A DNA stretch of 64,000 bases. Origin: CAZQXD01 sp964597315. GTDB taxonomy: Bacteria > Pseudomonadota > Gammaproteobacteria > Competibacterales > Competibacteraceae. The stretch covers positions 41,105-105,104 of the forward strand of contig CAZQXD010000006.1 of NCBI GenBank assembly GCA_964597315.1, given 5' to 3'. This document shows positions 33,636 through 41,831 of the stretch, one piece after another (position 1 is the first letter of the stretch; each line of letters opens with the position of its first letter). The notes under the pieces were generated by a model. That model was not told the DNA's origin. It saw only the letters and a program-made list of their open reading frames with translations, and did not search any database. Both the position numbers and the translations under genes were made by a program.

Positions 33636-34704
33636 GACGCTCACCTCCCGCCGTTAGCTCGGCGCGCTGGGCTTCCAGGGCCTTGGGCAGCTCAGCGTAG
33701 ATATGCTCGAATAGGGCCGTGGCCGGCAAGGGCGGCATGGCCAGGTAACGCTCCACCGCCGCCTCCACCTGGGCCGCGCACTCGGCTTGCAGGGCCTCGT
33801 CCTGGGCCGGGGTCCAGCCGTGGGCGGCCGTGAGATAGGTCCGCAGCCGGGCCACAGGCTCGCTGGCCCGGGCTTGTTCCAGTTCCTCGGCGCTCCGGTA
33901 GCGGCTGGCGTCGTCGGCGGTAGTGTGGTCGCAGAGCCGGTAGCTCAGGGCCTCCACCAGGGTTGGCCCGCCGCCGTTCCTGGCCCGCTTGATGGCCTGG
34001 TCCATCACCTGGCGCACGGCGATGACGTCGTTGCCATCCACTTGCTCCCCAGGAATACCGGCGGCGATAGCCTTCTGGGCCAGGGTTTGGGCGGCGGTCT
34101 GGGCGCGCAGGGGCACGGAGATGGCCCACTGGTTGTTGTTGATCACGAATACCACCGGGAGTTGCCAAACCCCGGCGCAGTTGATGGCTTCGTAGAAATC
34201 CCCCTTGGAACTGGCACCGTCTCCTAGGGTGGTCACCGCCACCCGAGGCTGCTGGCGCAGCTTGAAGGCATAGGCCACCCCCGTGGCCTGGGTGACCTGG
34301 GTAGCGATGGGAATGCACACCGGAAAATCCTGACGCGGTCCCTGAAAGTCCATGCCTCTGGGATCGCCCCCCCAATAGGCGAGCAGTTCCACCATGGTGG
34401 TTCCGCGCCAGAACTGGGCGCCGGCGTCCCGGTAGAAGGGCAGCAGCACGTCCTTTGGGTCCATGGCCGCGCCCACCCCCACGGCCACTGCTTCCTGGCC
34501 CAGGCTGGAGGCGAAAGTGCCCAGCCGACCGGTGCGTTGCAGGGCCACGGCCTTGGCGTCGAAGGTCCGGGTCAGGACCATGGCCCGGTACAGTTCCAGC
34601 AGTGGCTCCGGCTCTCGGGCGAAAGCCGGTAGTTCGGCCTCCACCTGGCCCGCTGGGTCCAGAAACCGGGTATGGGGAATTTCGAAACGGGCGGCGATGG
34701 TCAT
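33628..34704 (-). CDS. 2-oxoacid dehydrogenase E1 alpha subunit
   Basis: 358 residues. The thiamine-diphosphate motif is GDGASSKGDFYEAINCAGVW ending in NNNQWAI. The phosphorylation-loop region is YRLCDHTTADDASRYR, as in branched-chain and pyruvate E1 alpha chains. It overlaps leucine dehydrogenase by ATGA at its start. That gene order makes branched-chain 2-oxoacids the likely substrates, although the sequence alone does not exclude pyruvate. Confidence 0.93.
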   Translation of the reverse strand: MTIAARFEIPHTRFLDPAGQVEAELPAFAREPEPLLELYRAMVLTRTFDAKAVALQRTGRLGTFASSLGQEAVAVGVGAAMDPKDVLLPFYRDAGAQFWRGTTMVELLAYWGGDPRGMDFQGPRQDFPVCIPIATQVTQATGVAYAFKLRQQPRVAVTTLGDGASSKGDFYEAINCAGVWQLPVVFVINNNQWAISVPLRAQTAAQTLAQKAIAAGIPGEQVDGNDVIAVRQVMDQAIKRARNGGGPTLVEALSYRLCDHTTADDASRYRSAEELEQARASEPVARLRTYLTAAHGWTPAQDEALQAECAAQVEAAVERYLAMPPLPATALFEHIYAELPKALEAQRAELTAGGERHG

Positions 34705-35798
34705 GGGCTTTTCCCTCCTACGGCGTTCAGCCGCTCCTCGGCCAGGGCATCGGCGACGCGCTCTGGGGTCAGGCCAGCTCGGTCGGCCCGCTGGAACAGC
34801 TCCGCCAGGGTGTCGCCGATGGCGCCGACCTTGTTGAGGATGGCGTCCTGCATGGCCCCTTCGTGGGCCAGGGTGACATGGATCAGGCCCCCGGCGTTGA
34901 TGACATAGTCGGGGGCGTAGAGGATGCCCCGACGGGCCAGGGCCTCGCCGTGACGGGGTTCGGCCAGTTGATTATTGGCGGAGCCGGCCACCACCTGGGC
35001 GCGCAGCCGAGCCAGGGCCAGGTCGTCGATCACCCCGCCCAGGGCGCAGGGGGCGAACACTTCGCAGTCCACCCCCAAGATCTCCCCAGGGGAGACCACC
35101 TGGGCCTGGAATTCGTCGGCGCAGCGGGCCGCAGCCTGGGGGTCCAAGTCGCTGACGATCAGTCGGGCGCCCCGGCGATACAGTTCCTGGGCCAGGGCAT
35201 GGCCCACGTGCCCCAGCCCCTGAATGGCCACCCGTAGCCCGGCCAGATCGGTGCAACCCAGGCGCTGAGCGACGGCCGCCTCAATGCCCCGGCACACCCC
35301 CAGGGCGGTGAACGGCGACGGGTCACCCCCGTTCCGGGAGGCGCCAGCCACATAGGGGGTAGCCCGGGCGATGGCGTCCATGTCCTCCACCCCGGTGCCC
35401 AGGTCCTCGGCGGTGATATAGCGCCCTCCCAGGGTATCCACGAAGCGCCCGAAGCGTTCGAAATAACCGGCCCGGTCAGGCACAAACCGAGACGGGCGGA
35501 GCAATACCGCCTTGCCGCCCCCGTAGGGCAGCCCGGCCAGGGCCGCTTTGTAGCTCATACCCCGGGCCAGGCGCAGGGCGTCGTATAGGGCGGCGTGTTG
35601 GTTGGGGTAGTCGGCCAGGCGGCAGCCTCCCAGGGCAGGGCCGAGACGGGTGGAGTGGATGGCGACGATGGCCCGCAGCCCCACCTCCCGATCCAGCTTG
35701 AAGTGGACTTCCCCCTCCGGGGCCAGTTCTGGGGTATCGAAGATATCGAAAGGTGGGTCGCCGACGGCCATGGGCGCCCGGGGAATTACCGACAGCAT
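34701..35798 (-). CDS. Leucine/branched-chain amino acid dehydrogenase
   Basis: 365 residues, as in Bacillus LeuDH. The substrate domain has GPALGGCR and GMSYKAALAGLPYGGGKAV, with the catalytic Lys in the latter. The NAD domain has VAIQGLGHVGHALAQEL. It deaminates Leu, Ile or Val to the 2-oxoacids used by the complex encoded directly downstream, so the operon forms a route from branched-chain amino acids to acyl-CoA. The ATG follows AGGAGGT. The upstream region (35799-36077) is partly AT-rich, with TATA-like words but no promoter I would call firmly. Confidence 0.92.
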   Translation of the reverse strand: MLSVIPRAPMAVGDPPFDIFDTPELAPEGEVHFKLDREVGLRAIVAIHSTRLGPALGGCRLADYPNQHAALYDALRLARGMSYKAALAGLPYGGGKAVLLRPSRFVPDRAGYFERFGRFVDTLGGRYITAEDLGTGVEDMDAIARATPYVAGASRNGGDPSPFTALGVCRGIEAAVAQRLGCTDLAGLRVAIQGLGHVGHALAQELYRRGARLIVSDLDPQAAARCADEFQAQVVSPGEILGVDCEVFAPCALGGVIDDLALARLRAQVVAGSANNQLAEPRHGEALARRGILYAPDYVINAGGLIHVTLAHEGAMQDAILNKVGAIGDTLAELFQRADRAGLTPERVADALAEERLNAVGGKSP

Positions 35799-36077
35799 GA
35801 CTACCTCCTCACGGTGGGCGAATTCGGCGGATCAGCCTTGGATAACCGGATGGGGTAAGGAAGCCCTGCTTTGCCGCGAACCCGCTATAGTCTTGGATAA
35901 TATACAGCCTTGACCTAGCCTATAATGCAAAGTTCCGGGCGACAATGCGGTTGACAGTTGTTCACCGGGGAGGGAATTATTCACCGTTCCGGCGGCTTGA
36001 AGGGGGCTGCCAAAAACTGGCAAGCGGCGGCGAAGGCCCTCGGGAGCGAGGGCCGCCAGCGGGCGCATTATCGGCGC

Positions 36078-36662
36078 TTAGCCAGCCTCTCCACCCCGAT
36101 GGGTGGCGAAGGTCCACACATAACCCTCCGGGTCCAGCAACCGGCAGATCCGGTCCCCCCAGAACATGTCCTGGGGCATCAACACCACCCCGGCCCCCCC
36201 GGCGGTGGCGTGACGGTACAGGGCGTCCAGGTCCGGGCAGTACACATACAGTCCCACCGGCGACTCCACCCCGGCGCTGACCGGCGCCTTGACAGTAGCC
36301 CCGTAGGCCCCTTCCGGGGCCATCATGATCACCATGTCCCGATAACCCATTTCGGCGTGCATGGTCACTCCTTCATCCTCCACCACGTTGCGCCGGGAGA
36401 AGCCGAAGGCCCGCTCGTAGAAATCCAGGGCCGCAGGCACATGGCGCACGGTCAGGTGGGGGGAGACCCAAGGCATGTCAGCGGCCCGCCCCGTGCCGGA
36501 TTCGGTCCCGGCCAGGGCCTGGAATTCCGCCAGGGACAGCAGCACCACCGGTTCGGCGTCCCGGCGGCGGATGGTCAGGGGGCCTTGACCCGCGCAGACG
36601 CCGGTCATGAGCTTGCCCAGGTCCTTGCGGGCGGTGGTATAGGAAACGGAGTTCATGGTCAT
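36078..36662 (-). CDS. Phd/YefM antitoxin domain fused to a VOC (glyoxalase-fold) domain
   Basis: 194 residues. Residues 3-51 (NSVSYTTARKDLGKLMTGV, then PLTIRRRDAEPVVLLSLAEF) are a YefM/Phd DNA-binding antitoxin domain. Residues about 63-190 are a VOC module: PHLTVRHVPAALDFYERAFG, ending RICRLLDPEGYVWTFATH. In VOC proteins of this type metal sites would be His/Glu; HLTVRH and the C-terminal region could supply them only in part. No toxin gene is adjacent. The VOC part may sense a small molecule and control DNA binding, or the fusion may be functionless. The start is at 36662; 36656 is also possible. Confidence 0.8.
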   Translation of the reverse strand: MTMNSVSYTTARKDLGKLMTGVCAGQGPLTIRRRDAEPVVLLSLAEFQALAGTESGTGRAADMPWVSPHLTVRHVPAALDFYERAFGFSRRNVVEDEGVTMHAEMGYRDMVIMMAPEGAYGATVKAPVSAGVESPVGLYVYCPDLDALYRHATAGGAGVVLMPQDMFWGDRICRLLDPEGYVWTFATHRGGEAG

Positions 36663-36712
36663 GGATACCTTTGGGTAGCTTTAGCAGGGGGACAATAGCA
36701 GAACCGCAGCCC

Positions 36713-37618
36713 TCAGCGGGGCAGCAGCCGGGAACCGCCCTGGCTGGCCTCTCGCAACCCCAGCCAGGCGTGCAGGGCCAGGGTGGTGAGAATCAGCGCT
36801 CCTCCCCAAAAAGTGGCCGCTGGCGGCTCCTCTCCGACTCCCAGCCACACCCATAGGGGCCCCAGCACCGCCTCGATGAGCAGAAACAGGCTGACTTCGG
36901 GAGACGGCAGATACCGGGTGGCCACGGCGATCATCACCATGGCGGCGGGCATTTGCACCAAGCCCATGACGGCCACCGCCAGAAACCCATCTGGAGACAG
37001 ACTCAGGGGCTGGGCTAGGGGCAGGGCCAGCAGGGCAGTGGCCAGGCCGCCGACCGCCACCAGGGGGATCCGGGCCAGGTCTGGATGACGGCGCAACAGC
37101 GTGAGGTTGGCGCCCATGCTGGCGGCGGTGGCCAGGGCGATCAGATCGCCCACCAGCCCCCCACTCGATAAAGAGCCGTGGAATACCACCACCACCCCGA
37201 CCATGGCGACAAGGATGGCCAGCCAGGTGCGCGCCCGCACCTGCTGCCCCAGGAACAGCCAGGTGAACAGGGCCGCGAATAAGGGCGCCGCGCTTAGAAT
37301 CACCACGGTGTTGGCCGCCGTGGTGTGCATCACCGACAACACAAACAGCAGGCTGCTCGCCCCAAGCAGCACGGCGGCCACCCAGGCCACGGACCCACCG
37401 GTGCGGAACGTGGCCACCAGCGCCCGGGGATCTCGCAACAGCAGATAGGCCCCCAGGGACAGGGCTACGAATAACCCCCGCCAGAAACCCACGGTCCAGC
37501 CGTCGGCAGCGGCCAGGCGCACCAGCACAGCATCGAAGCTGATCAGGATGACACCGGCGATAACGATGAAAATGCCGCGAGGATGACTGGCAGCGATGGA
37601 ATCGGAAGACTGGGACAT
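36713..37618 (-). CDS. EamA/DMT-family transporter
   Basis: 301 residues with ten hydrophobic segments in two EamA halves: ISFDAVLVRLAAADGWTVGF near the start and YLPSPEVSLFLLIEAVLGPLW in the second half. It is an inner-membrane exporter of metabolites; the substrate is unknown. The start MSQSSD at 37618 is preferred to one six codons upstream, as it leaves a normal cytosolic N-terminus. It stands alone. Confidence 0.85.
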   Translation of the reverse strand: MSQSSDSIAASHPRGIFIVIAGVILISFDAVLVRLAAADGWTVGFWRGLFVALSLGAYLLLRDPRALVATFRTGGSVAWVAAVLLGASSLLFVLSVMHTTAANTVVILSAAPLFAALFTWLFLGQQVRARTWLAILVAMVGVVVVFHGSLSSGGLVGDLIALATAASMGANLTLLRRHPDLARIPLVAVGGLATALLALPLAQPLSLSPDGFLAVAVMGLVQMPAAMVMIAVATRYLPSPEVSLFLLIEAVLGPLWVWLGVGEEPPAATFWGGALILTTLALHAWLGLREASQGGSRLLPR

Positions 37619-37698
37619 AGCCGCGCACCCACCCAAAACCCGGCACTCTAGGGGGGCGGTGGCGGGCTGTCAAAATCTGGATGGGGTATGCGGACTAC

Positions 37699-38007
37699 TC
37701 AGCTTTGGGGCGAAGTTTCCAGGGCCTGGTAGGCTCGGCGCAGTTTCCGGTATTCGGCGCGGGTGATTTTGCGATCAGCGTAGAGGGACCGATAGGGTCC
37801 GTCCAGAATCGGAAAGCGCTGTAGCTTGTGCTGAACATCCTGATAGGCCAGAGGACCGATCTCGGCGTTGCGATCCTGGTACCATACCGCCGCCACCAGC
37901 AACAGCAGGAATAACCCTATCCAGCCCAGTTCCAGGCCCCACGGCCCCGGTCGTTGATTTTGCATAGCGGCTTGCACACTATTAGGGGGATGAGATTTCG
38001 GCGACAC
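37699..38007 (-). CDS. Small single-pass membrane protein, function unknown
   Basis: 102 residues from a GTG at 38007, or 88 from the ATG at 37965; neither has a good ribosome-binding site. One membrane segment (LGWIGLFLLLLVAAVWY) is followed by a charged helical tail (RKITRAEYRKLRRAYQALE). TATAAT on the minus strand at 38024-38029 would place a start point close to the GTG. Nothing in the family or neighbours indicates function. Confidence 0.55.
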   Translation of the reverse strand: MSPKSHPPNSVQAAMQNQRPGPWGLELGWIGLFLLLLVAAVWYQDRNAEIGPLAYQDVQHKLQRFPILDGPYRSLYADRKITRAEYRKLRRAYQALETSPQS

Positions 38008-38155
38008 TTGACGGACAACCCCAATTATAATCCCTATTTTTGCGTCGCACCATCATGAGTTTATCATGCATTACATTAATTTACGGAAGCACCCCGCCGA
38101 TGAACCCAGCAGCTTCGCGGACCGCTTCCCGAGGTAACGGCAGGAAGGATTGAGC

Positions 38156-38447
38156 ATGTCAAAAATCGGTATCAACGCCACCCGCACCCATCTCCCCGTG
38201 CTGCTGGAGCGGGCGGCCCGAGGCGAGTCCTTCACCATCACTCGCCAGGGCGTGGCGGTGGCGATACTCGGCCCCCCCGAACCGAGCCGCCCCCGCGATC
38301 TAAGCGCNNNNNNNNNNNNNNNNNNNNNNNNNNNNNNNNNNNNNNNNNNNNNNNNNNNNNNNNNNNNNNNNNNNNNNNNNNNNNNNNNNNNNNNNNNNNN
38401 NNNNNNNCGCCCTGCATAGCCTGATCGACGCCGGGCGATGCGGCTGA
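38156..38447 (+). CDS. Phd/VapB-type antitoxin, interrupted by an N gap
   Basis: The N-terminal 50 residues (SKIGINATRTHLPVLLERAA, then GESFTITRQGVAVAILGPPE) are a Phd/YefM DNA-binding domain. A run of 100 Ns follows. After it ALHSLIDAGRCG and a TGA stop fit the usual antitoxin tail, in a frame that the nominal 100 bases does not preserve. The true gap is therefore not 100 bases. AGGAAGG lies seven bases before the ATG. Its stop overlaps the toxin start (TGATG). Confidence 0.8.
38308..38407. other. Assembly gap (100 N) inside the antitoxin gene
   Basis: A placeholder of exactly 100 Ns. The reading frames on the two sides do not join at this length, so the real missing length differs. Confidence 0.9.
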
Positions 38448-38872
38448 TGGAGCGCTTAGTGATAGACCATTCCCTGGCGGCGGCCTGGTGTTTGGGGGGC
38501 GATCCCAGCGGCTATGCCCAGGCTGTGCTGGAACGCCTGCCCAGGGCAGAGATACTGGTCCCGGCCATCTGGCCCCTGGAGGTACTGCGCGTCCTGGGCA
38601 ACGCTGTGGAACGAGGCTGCTTGGAGTCGCCGGACCTGGACCGCTGCCTAGACCTGCTGGCCGGACTGCCCATTCACCCCCTCCAGCCTGGCCTGGCCGC
38701 AGCTCTCCATAGCCCTCTGACGCTGGTCACCGCCCATCACCTGCCTGCCCGGGACGCGGTCTATCTGGACCTGTGCCTGGCCCAGGACCTGCCCCTGGCC
38801 AGCCTAGACCCGGCCCTGGTGGGCGCGGCTGGGCGCTGCGGGGTGCGTCTGTATCAGCCCCCGGAACCCTGA
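38447..38872 (+). CDS. VapC-type PIN-domain toxin
   Basis: 141 residues. The PIN acidic residues are D in LVIDHSLAAAW, E in PLEVLRVL, D in ARDAVYLDLCL, and D in ASLDPAL, the usual four. It is likely a site-specific endoribonuclease blocked by the antitoxin. The ATG at 38447 overlaps the antitoxin stop, as expected of a VapBC operon. An ATG nine bases earlier is less likely. Confidence 0.85.
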   Translation: MERLVIDHSLAAAWCLGGDPSGYAQAVLERLPRAEILVPAIWPLEVLRVLGNAVERGCLESPDLDRCLDLLAGLPIHPLQPGLAAALHSPLTLVTAHHLPARDAVYLDLCLAQDLPLASLDPALVGAAGRCGVRLYQPPEP

Positions 38873-38879
38873 GCGGCGC

Positions 38880-39701
38880 TCATAGGTCCGGCTCCGGGGG
38901 GTCGATGCGTCGATAACCCGCTTCGATCAGGCTATATATCCCAAAAGCCACCAGTCCCGTCCCCACCATGCCCAGCATCCAGGGACCGAAGGGCTGGGCT
39001 TCTAGGGTGTCGAGAGCGCCCTTTAAGCCCCGGGCCTGGCCAGAGTTAAAATGCACGGCGGCCACGATAAAAAACCCGCCGATGATGCCGAACACCACCC
39101 CCCGGGCCATCAGCCCGAACTGGCAGACTGGGGTGGCCCAGCGCATCAGCCCCCGGTCCATGATGAAATATTTTTCAAACCCGGCGGTGGCGCCTTTGTA
39201 AAAATGGGCGATCCCCGCCCCGATCACCAGCAGACCCAAGCCACCTACCAGCCAGCGCCCGAACGCCTTGTCCAGTAGCCAGGCGGTCCAGTCCTGGGCC
39301 GAGTTGCCCCCGTCACCGCCGCCCGCGCCCCAGCCGAAAATCAGGCTGGCGGCGAACACCGCCAGGCCCACATGGGTGATGCAACTCACCAGCAGGCCAC
39401 CCCGCACCGCCACGCCCTTGGGGCCGGTACCGTGGTCGTCCGGGTCGGCCACCGCCTGGATCAAGCGCCACAGGGAGTAGCCCAGCAGGCCCACGGCCAC
39501 GATGCTCAGCAGGGTCTGACCGAAGGGCTGGGCGATGATTTTTTCCAGAGCGCCTTTGCTGTCCACCGATTCCTGGCCGACGGTCCCCACGGCATCCAGC
39601 AGGGCCAGGCCGCCGACAATCAAATACACTAGCCCCCGGGAGCCGTAGCCCAGCCGGGCCAGCCAGCACAGCAGGCCGGTACTTTCTCGCAATCGCTTCA
39701 T
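38880..39701 (-). CDS. DUF1206 membrane protein
   Basis: 273 residues built of three repeats of a two-helix unit: LARLGYGSRGLVYLIVGGLA, then VRGGLLVSCITHVGLAVFAA, then CQFGLMARGVVFGIIGGFFI. Each has G-x-x-A-R/S-G-x-V-Y/F and is followed by a GALEKI or GALDTL stretch with QPFG. This three-fold repeat is the DUF1206 pattern. It is an inner-membrane protein with unknown function. No operon partner is seen. Confidence 0.85.
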   Translation of the reverse strand: MKRLRESTGLLCWLARLGYGSRGLVYLIVGGLALLDAVGTVGQESVDSKGALEKIIAQPFGQTLLSIVAVGLLGYSLWRLIQAVADPDDHGTGPKGVAVRGGLLVSCITHVGLAVFAASLIFGWGAGGGDGGNSAQDWTAWLLDKAFGRWLVGGLGLLVIGAGIAHFYKGATAGFEKYFIMDRGLMRWATPVCQFGLMARGVVFGIIGGFFIVAAVHFNSGQARGLKGALDTLEAQPFGPWMLGMVGTGLVAFGIYSLIEAGYRRIDPPEPDL

Positions 39702-39787
39702 GAGGTCACCTTTTTATCTTTTGGGGAGCAGGCCGTTTCCCTGGCCAGGAGATAACAAGCAGGTTTCGTACCAGTCGCCTATACTGG

Positions 39788-40666
39788 ATGCCCATGGAGC
39801 TTGCGGCGGATAACAGTCTAGTCATTTTGGGCGCCGGGGCGCTGCTGATTCTGCTGCTGTGGCGGATCGCCTGGTGGCTGACCCGGCTCGCCGACCGCAG
39901 CGCCCGTTCCCTGGCCGGGCGGCTGCCCCGCTCCCGAGCCTGGACCCGTACCGGCCCCTTGCGCCAGCATCTGGCTCGGCGCTTTCCCCGGAGCAGTGCT
40001 TTTCTGGCTGCCCGCCTGAACCCCCGAGGCTTTACCGGCCTGCCCTTGACTCTGTTGGGGGCGGCGGCCTTATATGTGGCGTTTTTGTTGGCCGGTCAGG
40101 TGGAGGCCCTGATCGAGGCCGAGGGAATGGTCCGTCTGGACCGGGCGGTGAACGACTTCTTCGCCGCTTACCGCACCCCCCTGTTGGTGATGCTGCTGCG
40201 CTGGCTCACGGATCTGGGGGGCAGCGCCGCCCTCCTGGGGGTGGCCATCGTCGCCACCGGCTTTATCTGGGCGCACCGCCGCCCTCATCTGATCCTGCCG
40301 TTGTGGGTCTGTTACGGGGGGTCCTGGCTGACCACCTGGTCCGGCAAGTTCGTCTTCGCCCGGGAGCGACCGGAGTTCGTCACTGGGGTCACCGCCTTGT
40401 CGCCGTCATTTCCCAGCGCCCATGCCACCGGCACCCTGGCGGTATACGGCTTCGTGGCCTACGCCATCGCCCGGGACCTGGACACGGCCCGCAGTCGCTT
40501 CGAGGTCACGTTCTGGACCCTGGTGGTGGTGGCCCTGGTGGGCTTCAGCCGGGTGTTCCTGAGCGTTCATTATCTGAGTGACGTGCTTACCGGCTTTCTG
40601 GTGGGGACATTCTGGCTGCTGGTGGGCTTTGCCATCGGCGAGTATGGCCGGGCCAAGAACCCCTGA
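39788..40666 (+). CDS. PAP2-family membrane phosphatase
   Basis: 292 residues. The three phosphatase motifs are present: KFVFARERP (K-x6-R-P), PSAH in SFPSAHATG, and SRVFLSVHYLSDV (S-R-x5-H-x3-D). Membrane helices surround them. The N-terminal 90 residues hold one membrane helix and an Arg-rich stretch not usual in short PAP2 proteins. It probably dephosphorylates undecaprenyl pyrophosphate or phosphatidic acid at the membrane. Start 39788 or 39794; neither has a clear ribosome-binding site. Confidence 0.88.
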   Translation: MPMELAADNSLVILGAGALLILLLWRIAWWLTRLADRSARSLAGRLPRSRAWTRTGPLRQHLARRFPRSSAFLAARLNPRGFTGLPLTLLGAAALYVAFLLAGQVEALIEAEGMVRLDRAVNDFFAAYRTPLLVMLLRWLTDLGGSAALLGVAIVATGFIWAHRRPHLILPLWVCYGGSWLTTWSGKFVFARERPEFVTGVTALSPSFPSAHATGTLAVYGFVAYAIARDLDTARSRFEVTFWTLVVVALVGFSRVFLSVHYLSDVLTGFLVGTFWLLVGFAIGEYGRAKNP

Positions 40667-40727
40667 AACCGGAACCCAGCCCGGGGTTTTCGACTCCAAA
40701 CAGCATCTCCCCACCCCGAGGCGCCGC

Positions 40728-41216
40728 TTGCGAGTACCCTTGCCGGAACTGGAATCCCTGCTGGCCGTGGACACCGGCCTCAAGTCCGGCCTGGCCCTGT
40801 ACGGGCGCGACGGACGGCTACTGTGGTACCGCTCCACCAACTTCGGCTCGGCGGCCCGGCTGCGCCGGGGAGCGCCCGGGGTTCTGGAGACCATCCCCAA
40901 CCCTATGTATCTGGTCCTGGAAGGTGGCGGCCCGATAGCCGATATCTGGGAGCGGGAGGCGGAGCGGCGTTATATCGACCCCTTGCGGATCAGCGCCGAG
41001 GTCTGGCGGCGACGCCTGCTGCTGCCCCGGGAACGACGGGATCGGCGCCACGCCAAGCGTAGCGCCGATGGGGTGGCCCGGGAGGTCATTCAATGGTCCG
41101 GCGCGCCCCGCCCCACCTCGTTACGCCACGACGCGGCCGAGGCCATTCTCATCGGCCTTTGGGGGGTGCTGACGGTGGGCTGGCTGAGGGAGCTGCCCCG
41201 GGAACTACACCGCTGA
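40728..41216 (+). CDS. RuvC/RNase H-fold nuclease-like protein
   Basis: 162 residues from a TTG with GAGG upstream; the frame is open earlier, so the start is uncertain. LLAVDTGLKSGLALYGRDGR gives the first acidic residue, MYLVLEGGGP the second, and LRHDAAEAILIGLWG the C-terminal His-Asp, the layout of RuvC-like Holliday-junction resolvases. Between them is a basic stretch (LPRERRDRRHAKRS). No recombination gene is adjacent. It could also be an inactive or phage-derived RNase H-fold protein. Confidence 0.7.
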   Translation: MRVPLPELESLLAVDTGLKSGLALYGRDGRLLWYRSTNFGSAARLRRGAPGVLETIPNPMYLVLEGGGPIADIWEREAERRYIDPLRISAEVWRRRLLLPRERRDRRHAKRSADGVAREVIQWSGAPRPTSLRHDAAEAILIGLWGVLTVGWLRELPRELHR

Positions 41217-41217
41217 T

Positions 41218-41646
41218 TCAAAGCGCCGCCAAACCCAGTTGCCGCATCAGGTCCAAGCGGTCGATCAGGGCCAGACGACGCTCGACGATGCGCCCCTCCA
41301 GCAGACGCCAGACATCCACGGCAATGAACTCCACCTGCCGACCGGTGGCCGGGATGCCGTCCAGCTCCCCCCGGTGGGTGCCCCGCACCGTAAACACCCC
41401 CACCACCCCATCCCCCTCGGCCAGCAACTGGTCCACGGTGAAGTGAATATCGGGAAACGCTGCCCGGGTGCGACGGGCAAACGCCTTGACAGCCTCGGGA
41501 CCACGCATCTCCAGGGCTGGATCGGCGACGCTGCCCCGGGCCAAAAAGTCGGGGGCATACAGCTCGTCGGCCACCTCCAGTCGGCCCTGGTTCCAGCCTT
41601 CCTCGATCCAACGCCGCACGATGGCTTTGTTCTGTTCAAGAGACAT
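41218..41646 (-). CDS. SnoaL-like polyketide-cyclase-fold protein
   Basis: 142 residues. NKAIVRRWIEEGWNQGRLEV and the strand set ending DVWRLLEGRIVERRLALIDR are typical of SnoaL-like ester cyclases of the NTF2 fold. Such proteins bind small hydrophobic ligands; many are not cyclases. The start MSLEQN at 41646 is chosen as the family N-terminus. It converges on the RuvC-like gene with a one-base gap. Confidence 0.8.
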   Translation of the reverse strand: MSLEQNKAIVRRWIEEGWNQGRLEVADELYAPDFLARGSVADPALEMRGPEAVKAFARRTRAAFPDIHFTVDQLLAEGDGVVGVFTVRGTHRGELDGIPATGRQVEFIAVDVWRLLEGRIVERRLALIDRLDLMRQLGLAAL

Positions 41647-41720
41647 GGCGCTCCTCACGGCAACTGACCCGATCCTAAGCATGGGGGGGTTGGCGGCAGT
41701 TTCGCAATAGCCAGGACCGG

Positions 41721-41746
41721 ACTTTGCAAAGTGCGACTACGTAGTC
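41721..41746. promoter_or_regulatory. Two adjacent perfect 12-bp palindromes
   Basis: ACTTTGCAAAGT (41721-41732) and GACTACGTAGTC (41735-41746) are each perfect palindromes, two bases apart. They lie in the gap between the divergent SnoaL-like and ABC genes, about 90 bases from either start. They look like operators for dimeric regulators. Confidence 0.6.
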
Positions 41747-41831
41747 TTTAATACAAGAATATGCCCAAGCGCGTGGGCCACTCCAGGCCGTCCAGGCCCC
41801 TTCAAGCACCCTGTGGGGAGATAAAAACACC

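Noticed and set aside
33628..34704. Pyruvate dehydrogenase as the identity of the E1/E2 genes
   Set aside because: The sequence does not exclude it, but the overlapping leucine dehydrogenase gene makes a branched-chain complex the better reading.
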